From positions 1 through 16,486 of the forward strand of contig JAENXM010000010.1 of the NCBI GenBank assembly GCA_016649525.1: a DNA stretch of 16,486 bases. The letters run 5' to 3'. The DNA is from Actinomycetota bacterium (GTDB lineage Bacteria; Actinomycetota; Geothermincolia; Fen-727; Anoxymicrobiaceae). The position numbers were made by a program, and so were the translations under genes. Below, piece by piece: positions 5,909 through 12,358 of this stretch (its first letter is position 1; each line of letters opens with the position of its first letter). Under the pieces are notes generated by a model. The model was given only the letters and a program-made list of their open reading frames with translations. It ran no database searches and had not been told where the DNA came from.

Positions 5909-7717
5909 TTACCCGAAGACTCCGTTCAGGAGACCACTCACCGCCAAAAAAGAGACAATAGATACCGCCATGACTATGATGCCGACCAGCCGGCCCTGTC
6001 CCACCGCAGGTTCCGATACGAAACGTCTGATTACAAGTGGAATCATGAATCCCAACACGCCGGCAACGGCGATCCCCACGAACAGCCCTATCCCGCCGGC
6101 GAGCGAGGAACCGATCGACCTTGTCCAGATCATACCTGCGAGAAAACCGAACAAACTTATCAATAGAGCGGCGGCCAGTGTAAGGGTGTACTCTCGCGCA
6201 AAAACGTTTCTCGTCTTCTCATCCCGCAGTTTCACCAACCTCAGGTCTCTGACCGACACGGCTACAGACCACAGTGACACGTCATGGGCGCCCCTCAAGG
6301 CGAGCGGCACAAGATAGACGAGCGCGATAGCTGCGACAAACTCGTTCCTGAAAATGCCGAATAACGCTGTTGCCAGTATACCTCCCAGGAAGGTCAACAG
6401 CGTGCCTGCCCATCGCCTCGGGTCCAGGGTGTCACGAATCGGAGTTCCCTGCTCCTCGAAAGGAACCCCTGACAGCTGGGAGAAGTCCTCCACCGTCTCC
6501 TCCCGGATGACATCTATGACGTCGTCAACGGTGACGATCCCTTTGAGCACGTGGTCAACGTCAAGCACGGGCATCGCCAGCAGTTTGTAACGTGATAGTC
6601 TCTCCGCCACAAGCTCCTGGTCGTCCTGTATATCGGCAGCTATGATATCCCTTTTCATTATGTTACCGATGATCTCGTCGGGTCGAGCCCGCAGTAAGTC
6701 CCGCAGTGAAAGCACCCCGGAAAGATGAACCTCGCCGTCCACCACATATACGTAGTATATGGTCTCAGCCTCGGCGCCCTTCTTCCTCAACAGATCGATC
6801 GTCTCTGCCACTGTCATCGAGTTTCTCAAAGCCACAAACTCGGTGGTCATACGCCCCCCCGCCGTGTCAGCGTCATACCCCAGCAGTTCGCTGACGACCG
6901 ATGCCTCCTCTATCCCCATCAATGAAAGCAACACCAGCGCTTTTTCTCTCGGAAGAGACCCGAGTATGTCCGCCGCCTCGTCCGGGGGCATTATTTCGAG
7001 CAAATCTGAAAGGCGCTCATCATCCATCGCTTCGGCTACAGACGACCTGATCTGCGGTAGTATCTGCGTCAACACCTCCGCGGCTTTCGGATCCTCTATC
7101 AGGGCAAGTACCTTTGCGCGCTGGTCTATGTCGAGTTGTTCGATGATGTCGGCAATGTCCGACGGGTGGATCTTCAGGTACTTCCGATACGGTACACGCA
7201 GTCTGACTTCATGCGGCATCGGCGACACCGGTGCAACCAGGTTCCACGGCACTATGCGGTCGCCCCTACCAACCGCGCGGTCTCTACGCCCGGGATATCC
7301 AGACGGTGCAAGACCTAGCCTTCGCAGAATCGCAACCAGCCCGACGTCCGCTCCCAGAACGCGCATCTCTCTTCCGGCGCTTGCCAGCCTGATATCGTTA
7401 ACTCGTACTATCTTGTAGCCGTCAAGGTCCACTATTTGCTTGTCGAGGAGGTCTCTCGCGAGAAAAACGTCCTCCGGCCCGGGCCGGCTGTCCTCGACGT
7501 TCTTCTGGACCACCATCAGGTTCGCCCTCTGGTAACTTACCTTGTCCCAGGGCACGAAAAAGCGCCGCCGATTCCGGCCGTGCCCCGAATGCACCATCAC
7601 CCCGCTCACAACGGGGAACCTGGCGCCGGGCAAGGCCACTATGTCTTCCAGGCGGCCAAGCGGATTCCCATCCGCATCCTCTATTCTCTTTCCCAGCATG
7701 GCGCTCAAGTACGGCAC
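5909..7717 (-). CDS. MgtE-like membrane protein with PRC-barrel, MgtE_N and CBS domains
   Basis: Chosen start is GTG 7717, with GGAG six bases upstream, giving 602 aa beginning at PYLSAMLGKRIEDADG, the natural beginning of a PRC-barrel. Two PRC-barrel-like domains (about 3-75 and 85-160) precede an MgtE_N helical superhelix (about 175-290, HPSDIADIIEQL), a CBS pair (about 293-410) and five predicted membrane helices (about 435-602). MgtE proteins are Mg2+ channels whose N and CBS domains sense cytosolic Mg2+. By eye, the canonical pore motif GGNxGxQ appears here as RGAHDVSLWS (475-484). The final helix has VGIIVMAVSIVSF (578-590) where MgtE has an Asp-containing TT..D..G motif. Magnesium transport is therefore uncertain. 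An open frame extends to a TTG at 7807, but that would run through the terminator hairpin. Confidence 0.8.
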   Translation of the reverse strand: MPYLSAMLGKRIEDADGNPLGRLEDIVALPGARFPVVSGVMVHSGHGRNRRRFFVPWDKVSYQRANLMVVQKNVEDSRPGPEDVFLARDLLDKQIVDLDGYKIVRVNDIRLASAGREMRVLGADVGLVAILRRLGLAPSGYPGRRDRAVGRGDRIVPWNLVAPVSPMPHEVRLRVPYRKYLKIHPSDIADIIEQLDIDQRAKVLALIEDPKAAEVLTQILPQIRSSVAEAMDDERLSDLLEIMPPDEAADILGSLPREKALVLLSLMGIEEASVVSELLGYDADTAGGRMTTEFVALRNSMTVAETIDLLRKKGAEAETIYYVYVVDGEVHLSGVLSLRDLLRARPDEIIGNIMKRDIIAADIQDDQELVAERLSRYKLLAMPVLDVDHVLKGIVTVDDVIDVIREETVEDFSQLSGVPFEEQGTPIRDTLDPRRWAGTLLTFLGGILATALFGIFRNEFVAAIALVYLVPLALRGAHDVSLWSVAVSVRDLRLVKLRDEKTRNVFAREYTLTLAAALLISLFGFLAGMIWTRSIGSSLAGGIGLFVGIAVAGVLGFMIPLVIRRFVSEPAVGQGRLVGIIVMAVSIVSFLAVSGLLNGVFG

Positions 7718-7743
7718 TACATGCTCCACGTTGTCCGGGCGAT

Positions 7744-7771
7744 AAAAAAAACCCTCAGGAAGAGGGCTTTT
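7744..7771 (-). terminator. Intrinsic terminator/attenuator in the MgtE-like gene leader
   Basis: On the minus strand AAAAGCCCTC and GAGGGTTTT can pair around a TTCCT loop, with a perfect CCCTC/GAGGG core, followed by eight consecutive T's (7751-7744). The U-tract points away from ftsR and toward the MgtE-like gene, whose GTG start is only 27 bases further on. It could simply end the ftsR transcript, but the distance from the ftsR stop (about 175 nt) and the closeness to the next start suggest conditional termination. Confidence 0.75.
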
Positions 7772-7787
7772 AACACCGCCTCTTTCC
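7758..7787 (-). promoter_or_regulatory. Candidate antiterminator hairpin competing with the leader terminator
   Basis: On the minus strand GGAAAGAGGC (7787-7778) can pair with GCCCTCTTCC (7767-7758), forming eight or nine base pairs with single-base bulges. The 3' arm includes the CCCTC that forms the left arm of the terminator, so the two structures cannot coexist. This is paper folding only; energies were not computed. Confidence 0.35.
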
Positions 7788-7796
7788 CGTATCAGA

Positions 7797-7886
7797 TCAA
7801 GGCACAACCCCTCCTGTCGAATATAAAAGAGGAGTCACGCCACCCGCCGTATGTATTCGTTTGTCAGAACTGTCGCTTTCAGCCAT
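7797..7886 (-). CDS. Possible 29-aa leader peptide upstream of the MgtE-like gene
   Basis: ATG at 7886 opens a 29-codon frame ending in TGA at 7799-7797, with AAGGA four bases upstream of the ATG. The peptide begins MAESDSSDKRIH, acidic and polar, and ends GGVVP. Its stop codon lies 9 bases before the 5' arm of the candidate antiterminator, a spacing at which a terminating ribosome could mask that arm. No similarity is recognised. The frame is short enough to occur by chance, so its translation is a hypothesis. Confidence 0.3.
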   Translation of the reverse strand: MAESDSSDKRIHTAGGVTPLLYSTGGVVP

Positions 7887-7903
7887 TTAGTCCTTCACGC
7901 CCG

Positions 7904-7937
7904 CTTCCCATCACGGAAGTAAGCAAAGTGCCACTTT
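7904..7937 (-). repeat. Two small inverted repeats at the start of the leader
   Basis: AAAGTG/CACTTT with a one-base centre lies at 7925-7937, and CTTCC/GGAAG with a six-base loop lies at 7904-7919. Both fall immediately after the ftsR stop codon. They have no T-run and are not terminators. They may be RNA stems of a structured leader or a protein-binding palindrome. The evidence is weak. Confidence 0.3.
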
Positions 7938-7946
7938 CATGCTCTT

Positions 7947-8780
7947 TTATCCGGGGAACATCTCAGCGCTCTCGCTCCCCGCTGGCTCTTCCTGTCCTGA
8001 GACCGCGGAGGGCGCCCCTTTTACCTCGATTCCCTGCGAGCTTTCCGTGCTCGAAGCTTCACCCGTTACATCGATCGGCACGGGGCGGGGCAGGTACGCC
8101 GCCAGAGCCTCACGTAGAATCGTCTGGGTGAACATCTGCGTTAGTCCCATCAGATTCTCAAGCTCTTTCAACGCGTTCCGTTTCGCGTTCGGATCTTTGT
8201 GCTGCATTTGCGGCCTTATAATCTGCTCTATGAAAGCTGCTTCCCGGGTCACAAACTGTGTGAAGATCCGCAGATGCCTCGGCTCGACACCGTATTTCAA
8301 GAACTCCTTTGCAATGGTCAAGACCCTCATGTCGGCTGGAGAGAAGTATCGCCCCTCCGGCCCTTCTCGCACCTTGACCACACCGTATTCAACGAGCTCT
8401 TCTATCGACTCGAGTGCCAGGCCAACCTTGGCGGGAGCGAGGTCAAACGATACCGGGACCTCCCCCGTCAGTGACGGCTCCGAATCCTGACCGGACATCA
8501 GCGCAAGATCTCCTGCAATGACCTTACCCGACTTCAAGTCCTGTATTTTCCGCTTTATCACAGATAGTGGTAGATATTCTTCACGCTGAAGTCGAAGTAC
8601 ATAGCTTAGCTGTTTTATATGCGTTCGCGTGTATTTTCTGTATCCGCTCTGTGTCCTCTCCGGGGTTATCAAGCCCTCCTTTTCGAGGAAGCGGATTTTA
8701 CTGATCGTCACGTCGGGGAATTCCTTTTTGAGGATATTCTGGACTTCGCCAATCCCGAATTTCTTCTCAACTTCTGCCAT
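7947..8780 (-). CDS. ftsR: MerR-family transcriptional regulator, FtsR-like
   Basis: The 277-aa protein opens with a MerR winged-helix domain (about 6-80): FGIGEVQNILKKEFPD, then ISKIRFLEKEGLITPERTQ and SGYRKYTRTHIKQL. The central region (about 115-235) contains a second helical block, VEYGVVKVREGPEGRYFSPAD and YGVEPRHLRIFTQFVTREAAF, typical of the actinobacterial Rv1828/FtsR group rather than of metal- or drug-sensing MerR proteins. The C-terminal 40 residues are low-complexity and acidic (GEASSTESSQGIE). In Corynebacterium the homologue controls ftsZ and cell division. Placement directly downstream of garA matches the mycobacterial order. Its own promoter and an AGGTG ribosome-binding site precede ATG 8780. 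The target genes here are unknown. Confidence 0.85.
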   Translation of the reverse strand: MAEVEKKFGIGEVQNILKKEFPDVTISKIRFLEKEGLITPERTQSGYRKYTRTHIKQLSYVLRLQREEYLPLSVIKRKIQDLKSGKVIAGDLALMSGQDSEPSLTGEVPVSFDLAPAKVGLALESIEELVEYGVVKVREGPEGRYFSPADMRVLTIAKEFLKYGVEPRHLRIFTQFVTREAAFIEQIIRPQMQHKDPNAKRNALKELENLMGLTQMFTQTILREALAAYLPRPVPIDVTGEASSTESSQGIEVKGAPSAVSGQEEPAGSESAEMFPG

Positions 8781-8829
8781 GTCGACACCTGCTAAATAAC
8801 TCTGAACGTTAAGTCAACCCTTAAAATGT

Positions 8830-8858
8830 AATATGCGAGAAAAGGACGCCCCTGTCAA
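8830..8858 (-). promoter_or_regulatory. Sigma70-type promoter for ftsR
   Basis: On the minus strand TTGACA (8858-8853, perfect -35) is followed after 17 bases by CATATT (8835-8830). It starts about 12 bases after the garA stop codon and predicts a leader of about 43 nt before the ftsR ATG. A second weaker TTGACT box lies just downstream, so more than one start site is possible. Confidence 0.5.
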
Positions 8859-8869
8859 CAGTTTCGGGA

Positions 8870-9340
8870 TTATTTGCTGAAAAAGATGAGGCGGAATTTA
8901 CCTATCTGTATCTCGTCGCCGCTCTCCAGGTCAGTTTCCTCAACTCTTAATCTATTGACATAGGTGCCGTTCAAGCTACCCATATCAACGATCCGGAACA
9001 GCGACCCTGCTCTTCGAATCTCGGCATGCCTGCGGGAGACCGTTATATCGTCCATGAACATATCGCTCTCCGGGTGGCGACCTGCGGTTGTTATCTCCTT
9101 GGTCAGCAGAAACCTTGTACCCGCGCTCGGGCCTCTCTTGACAACGAGCATCGCTGCACCGGCAGAGAGCTCTTCCTCGGGAACCAGAACCTCTTCCTCT
9201 TGTTCCACCTCGGCCTCTACCGGTGTGAACGTTATAGTTGTATCGCCCTCCTGGGTTTTAGAGCTCAGGTAGGCGCCGCACTGGGAGCAATACGAGCTCT
9301 CGTCCGGATTTCTCTTTCCACAGGCTGGACAAAACATCAT
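8870..9340 (-). CDS. garA: FHA-domain signalling protein with N-terminal zinc ribbon (GarA/OdhI-like)
   Basis: The 156-aa protein has an N-terminal zinc ribbon (C4, C7, C18, C21: CPACGKRNPDESSYCSQCG), a short linker with GDTTITF and a C-terminal FHA domain (about 64-155). The FHA domain has the phosphothreonine-binding residues R88 (GRHP), S102-H105 (SRRH) and N124 (LNGTYVN). The TT pair (34-35) sits where GarA/OdhI carry the threonines phosphorylated by PknB/PknG-type kinases. The phosphorylated tail then binds its own FHA domain and switches off inhibition of 2-oxoglutarate metabolism. That role here is inference from family and context; the zinc ribbon is absent from mycobacterial GarA. 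The start ATG overlaps the TGA of the upstream small gene, indicating translational coupling. ftsR follows after 89 nt. Confidence 0.85.
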   Translation of the reverse strand: MMFCPACGKRNPDESSYCSQCGAYLSSKTQEGDTTITFTPVEAEVEQEEEVLVPEEELSAGAAMLVVKRGPSAGTRFLLTKEITTAGRHPESDMFMDDITVSRRHAEIRRAGSLFRIVDMGSLNGTYVNRLRVEETDLESGDEIQIGKFRLIFFSK

Positions 9341-9522
9341 TCGCTCCCGGTCTCTTCCTGCTCACCGATCCTGATGACCAGTTCCGCGACTTCTTCCCTC
9401 GCGAAACCCATTTCCTTGACAAGCCCGAGCACCGTCTTTTGGTGCCTCGACGACAGCTGGTCAAGATCTATGTGTATTCTACTCGACAGTATCTTCTCCC
9501 CCGGCGCTTCCTGCTCGCTCAC
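9337..9522 (-). CDS. Small conserved-looking protein of unknown function upstream of garA
   Basis: A frame of about 61 aa starts at GTG 9522 (GGAGG eight bases upstream); an alternative GTG lies at 9537. The stop TGA overlaps the garA ATG. The product is hydrophilic, with one probable amphipathic helical pair: HIDLDQLSSRHQKTVLGLV followed by KEMGFAREEVAELVIRIGEQ. It has no signal or membrane segment. It overlaps the end of the preceding 88-aa gene by 44 nt in another frame. The tight overlaps on both sides suggest coupled translation with garA. No family is recognised. Confidence 0.6.
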   Translation of the reverse strand: MSEQEAPGEKILSSRIHIDLDQLSSRHQKTVLGLVKEMGFAREEVAELVIRIGEQEETGSE

Positions 9523-9745
9523 CGGGCTCACCTCCACCCTCCCCTTCGACTGCCTTTTCTCGTCTCCCCCGCTCCCGCCGGTGGAATTTCTTCAGGAGGC
9601 TTTGCTTGGTTCTTGTCGTCTGGGATTTCTCCCCGAAGGATACCGCGTGGTGTTCCCCTATGCCGTGGACGTGGCGCTCAGTCGGTGTCTTGATTCCCTC
9701 TACCGTGGTAGAACGCACGTTCCTCTCCACATCTTTGTCAGTCAT
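9479..9745 (-). CDS. Small charged, His-containing protein of unknown function
   Basis: ATG 9745 has a strong ribosome-binding site (GGAGG, five bases away) and opens an 88-aa frame ending in TAG at 9479. The N-terminal half includes a histidine cluster (TERHVHGIGEHHAVSFGEK), the middle is basic (KQSLLKKFHRRERGRREK), and the C-terminal 25 residues are Gly/Glu-rich and probably disordered. There is no signal peptide or membrane helix. The gene lies 56 nt after the acyltransferase gene and overlaps the next small gene. The good start signal supports translation, but no family is recognised. The open frame could be extended to 9787, with no ribosome-binding site there. Confidence 0.55.
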   Translation of the reverse strand: MTDKDVERNVRSTTVEGIKTPTERHVHGIGEHHAVSFGEKSQTTRTKQSLLKKFHRRERGRREKAVEGEGGGEPGERAGSAGGEDTVE

Positions 9746-9801
9746 CGTCTCCTCCAGCAGTGTCGCCGTGCCATAATGATAACACAAACAATTGGGGCTC
9801 C

Positions 9802-10635
9802 CTATCGGACAGCTCTGAATAGCCAGTCATCCGCGGTGTACTTTGTCTCATACAGTCTTTCGGCGAGTAGCTCTTCGCTTCTACTCAATCTACTGTGCTC
9901 AAACTCAATCGATAAAGATCTGGAGAACCCTTCCAGGAAAGCCCGGCTTGCATACTCCCAGGTCACCGCTCTTCCGGCAGCCTCGGAGAGAGATACAAAC
10001 GCGTTCCCGCGCGGTGCTGCCTGTGTGAACCCGTGACCCTCAACGGCAATGTCTTCGAGTAACCCGGAATGAACGCTGTGAAATAACGACCCGTGCTGTA
10101 ACACTGCTTCTCTGAACATCCTCTGGGCGCTGCCGCAGATCTTCATCCCCTGCCACTCGATGTCAACCCCGAAAGCCCCATCGAAGCACCACGGGGAAGT
10201 ACGGACACCTGTGCCTCTATGAGATACGACTCGCCCCTTGATACCGAGCTCGAGCAGAGCTTCCAGTATGCCTCCGGCTACAAGCGCAAAATACTGGTCC
10301 GTAGTATGTGGCACACACGGTTGCCGCGGCAATGAGACGCTGTATGTGAAATCGTCCAGATGGAGGATCGCAAGACCTCCGGTCGGCCTTCGCACGATCT
10401 CTAAGTTCTGCCGCTCGCAGGTCTCCAGATCTATGAAGCCGCGAACCGGTTGGAAGCGCCCGATACTCACTGCGGCCGGTTCGAACCTGTATACCCTCAG
10501 TGTAGGTGGTGAGCCCGGACCGGAGCCTGTCGCGATGGCCTCGTCTCTTGCCATGTTAAGAGCGCCGCTGTGCTCGCCATCGTCTATGAAACGCCAGGTG
10601 GTTCCATAACCTGTGAGCGCGTGATAATCCGCCAA
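9802..10635 (-). CDS. Lipoate-protein ligase A / octanoyltransferase LipM family protein
   Basis: The 277-aa protein has the biotin/lipoate ligase catalytic fold: WRFIDDGEHSGALNMARDEA, RRPTGGLAILH (82-92), the acyl-acceptor Lys in GMKICGSAQ (K165) and VLQHGSLF. A cysteine at position 150 (SPWCFDG) falls where Bacillus LipM has its catalytic Cys150, so octanoyl transfer from acyl carrier protein to GcvH or E2 domains is as plausible as lipoate scavenging. The exact match in numbering may be partly chance. The start is TTG 10635, which begins just 3 nt after the pncB stop, with no strong ribosome-binding site, suggesting coupled translation. No lipA is visible in the window. Confidence 0.8.
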   Translation of the reverse strand: MADYHALTGYGTTWRFIDDGEHSGALNMARDEAIATGSGPGSPPTLRVYRFEPAAVSIGRFQPVRGFIDLETCERQNLEIVRRPTGGLAILHLDDFTYSVSLPRQPCVPHTTDQYFALVAGGILEALLELGIKGRVVSHRGTGVRTSPWCFDGAFGVDIEWQGMKICGSAQRMFREAVLQHGSLFHSVHSGLLEDIAVEGHGFTQAAPRGNAFVSLSEAAGRAVTWEYASRAFLEGFSRSLSIEFEHSRLSRSEELLAERLYETKYTADDWLFRAVR

Positions 10636-10638
10636 GAC

Positions 10639-11802
10639 TCAGATCTCAACAGTCGCCAGTTGTTCGAGTACAAACGACCTTATGTCCCTGGGCTTCGGGG
10701 TGGCCGTCAATCTCTGCCCTTCCTTATATGACTCCTTGAGAAGGCCTTCTGCAGCCCCCCCGCACTCGTGGCAGGTCTCGCTGCTTTCTTTATACAGAGT
10801 CTGCACTCGAAACCCGCAGCGCGGACAGGCCCATAACTGTTTCAAGCCCGATTCCTTGCCTCGCTTGGCAAGGGGTTTTCCTTCTAGCTCAACGATGTCC
10901 ATTGAGAAATCGACCACAGGGGAATTGCTTATGTGGGTTCCCACTCCATATGCGTCCGCTACACTGTTGTACTCCAGTATCTTGTTCTCGTCGATCCCAC
11001 CCGAAATGAAGATCTTCACATGATCATAGCCTCGTATATCGAGTTCCCAACGGACCTCTCTCATTATCCTCAAGAAGTCACCTCTGCGGGAACCCGGGGT
11101 GTCGAGCCGGACTGCAAAGAGCTTCTCCCCGAGGACCTCCGCGGCGTAAAGGGCACCGAATTTCTCGTCCTGGAAAGTATCAACAAGAGCAACCCTCTTG
11201 ACGCCTGGATCGACCGCCTCGTCATAGATCTCAAAGGCTAATCTTTCGTCTTGAGTGCAAAGTACGAGGGTATGTGACATTGTACCCGAGGGAACCTCTC
11301 CGATGAGCTCAGCGCTCTCGATTACCGCGACACCGTCACAGCCACCTATGAAAGCGTTACGTTCTATCATCGGTGCGAGCGCCGGATGCATCCGGCGTGC
11401 GCCGAAGCTTATCACCAGCCTCTCGCCGGCAGCACACTTGCAGCGCGCGGCGCCTGTCGCTATCCCGGAAGCCTGGCAGATAAGCCCGAGGATTGCGGTC
11501 TCGTATATACCGAAATCCAGGTATTTACCGGTCATCGACAGAACAGGCTCTCCAGCCTTGAAGAGCGTGCCCTCGGGTAGCACCCGCAGTGATACGGGCA
11601 ATCCATCCACAAGCTCCATCAGCTCTTCGAGCCCCGCGAAGACGGACCATTGCCAGTCTCGAGGCAGAGAGGAGGCTCTTACCTCCATGGATACCAGCGG
11701 GTTTATGCCTTTTTTTCTAAGCGCATCCCTGACGCGCTCGAAATAAACATCCGTGACCTTTCCCTGTTTTATATGCTCCTCTGGTGCTATGTGAAAACCC
11801 AC
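10639..11802 (-). CDS. pncB: Nicotinate phosphoribosyltransferase with C-terminal zinc ribbon
   Basis: The 387-aa protein matches the shorter, Thermoplasma-type NAPRTase. It has an N-terminal domain to about 95, then the phosphoribosyltransferase barrel with ISFGARRMHP, GEVPSGTMSHT (His177 likely catalytic or substrate-contacting), ALVDTFQDEK, VRLDTPGSRRGD and IFISGGIDENK. A C-terminal CPRCG...CHECG ribbon (C326, C329, C344, C347) should bind zinc. The enzyme makes nicotinate mononucleotide from nicotinate and PRPP, the entry step of the Preiss-Handler NAD salvage route. GTG 11802 has AAGG six bases upstream. The gene follows the nicotinamidase-like gene by 19 nt, giving two consecutive salvage steps in one operon. 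Confidence 0.92.
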   Translation of the reverse strand: MGFHIAPEEHIKQGKVTDVYFERVRDALRKKGINPLVSMEVRASSLPRDWQWSVFAGLEELMELVDGLPVSLRVLPEGTLFKAGEPVLSMTGKYLDFGIYETAILGLICQASGIATGAARCKCAAGERLVISFGARRMHPALAPMIERNAFIGGCDGVAVIESAELIGEVPSGTMSHTLVLCTQDERLAFEIYDEAVDPGVKRVALVDTFQDEKFGALYAAEVLGEKLFAVRLDTPGSRRGDFLRIMREVRWELDIRGYDHVKIFISGGIDENKILEYNSVADAYGVGTHISNSPVVDFSMDIVELEGKPLAKRGKESGLKQLWACPRCGFRVQTLYKESSETCHECGGAAEGLLKESYKEGQRLTATPKPRDIRSFVLEQLATVEI

Positions 11803-11821
11803 GATCCGCCTTCCCTTCTTA

Positions 11822-12358
11822 CTAGACTACCTCTCCGCCGAAGACCTGCTCTATCTGCTTCAGCGCGAACCTGTGGTCCTCCTCGCTCAGAGCAGCTACT
11901 CCTTCCTCGACTACGGTAACGGAATACCCGCGAATGATTGCATCCAGCGCCGTCGCGAATATGCATATGTTCGTCACCGTGCCGGTGATTACCACGTGCT
12001 CGACCCCGAGCTCTTTCAGTATATCCTCAAGTTCAGTCTTAAAAAACGCCGAGAACCGCTTCTTCGTCAGAACATGATCACCTTTTTGGGGCTCCAGACC
12101 TTGCGCTACCTCTGCTCCCTCGGTCCCGGTAATCGCGTGCGGCGACCAGATCTTGAACTCTTCGTCATCAGGGTCATGTGAATCGTTTATGTATATGACA
12201 GGGATTCCTGCCCCGCGGGCTTCGCCGGCAAGCCCGGCGATGCTGGACATGATCTCTTTCGCTCCCGGGACTGAAAGCGCTCCCTCTTCTTCAACGAAGT
12301 CGTTTATCATGTCTACAATCAACAGCGCGCTTTTCTCCTTAAATATTCCCACTGCCAT
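11822..12358 (-). CDS. pncA: Nicotinamidase-like cysteine hydrolase (isochorismatase superfamily)
   Basis: The 178-aa protein has the Asp-Lys-Cys triad of the superfamily: D16 in LLIVDMINDF, K99 in LTKKRFSAFF and C132 in GTVTNICIFATALDA. It also has a D59/H61...H74 set (NDSHDPDDEEF, WSPHAITGTEGAE) matching the metal site of PncA nicotinamidases, which many other isochorismatase-fold hydrolases lack. Adjacency to nicotinate phosphoribosyltransferase strongly supports nicotinamide deamidation to nicotinate. ATG 12358 directly follows the miaB stop TAG, and AAGGGG lies within the miaB end, so translation is probably coupled. A different amide substrate cannot be excluded. Confidence 0.85.
   Translation of the reverse strand: MAVGIFKEKSALLIVDMINDFVEEEGALSVPGAKEIMSSIAGLAGEARGAGIPVIYINDSHDPDDEEFKIWSPHAITGTEGAEVAQGLEPQKGDHVLTKKRFSAFFKTELEDILKELGVEHVVITGTVTNICIFATALDAIIRGYSVTVVEEGVAALSEEDHRFALKQIEQVFGGEVV

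Noticed and set aside
7718..7807. N-terminal extension of the MgtE-like protein from TTG 7807
   Set aside because: It would encode the terminator hairpin and U-tract; GTG 7717 has GGAG at six bases and begins exactly at the PRC-barrel.
7717..7946. Known Mg2+ (M-box), Mn2+ or c-di-AMP riboswitch in the leader
   Set aside because: I looked for their conserved core sequences and did not find them; a covariance-model search would be decisive.
9746..9801. Promoter for the 88-aa gene
   Set aside because: TATCAT-like -10 boxes are present, but no acceptable -35 at 16-18 bases.
9026..10036. 336-codon plus-strand frame
   Set aside because: It runs antisense to garA, two small genes and the acyltransferase gene; its composition and lack of motifs mark it as a shadow frame.
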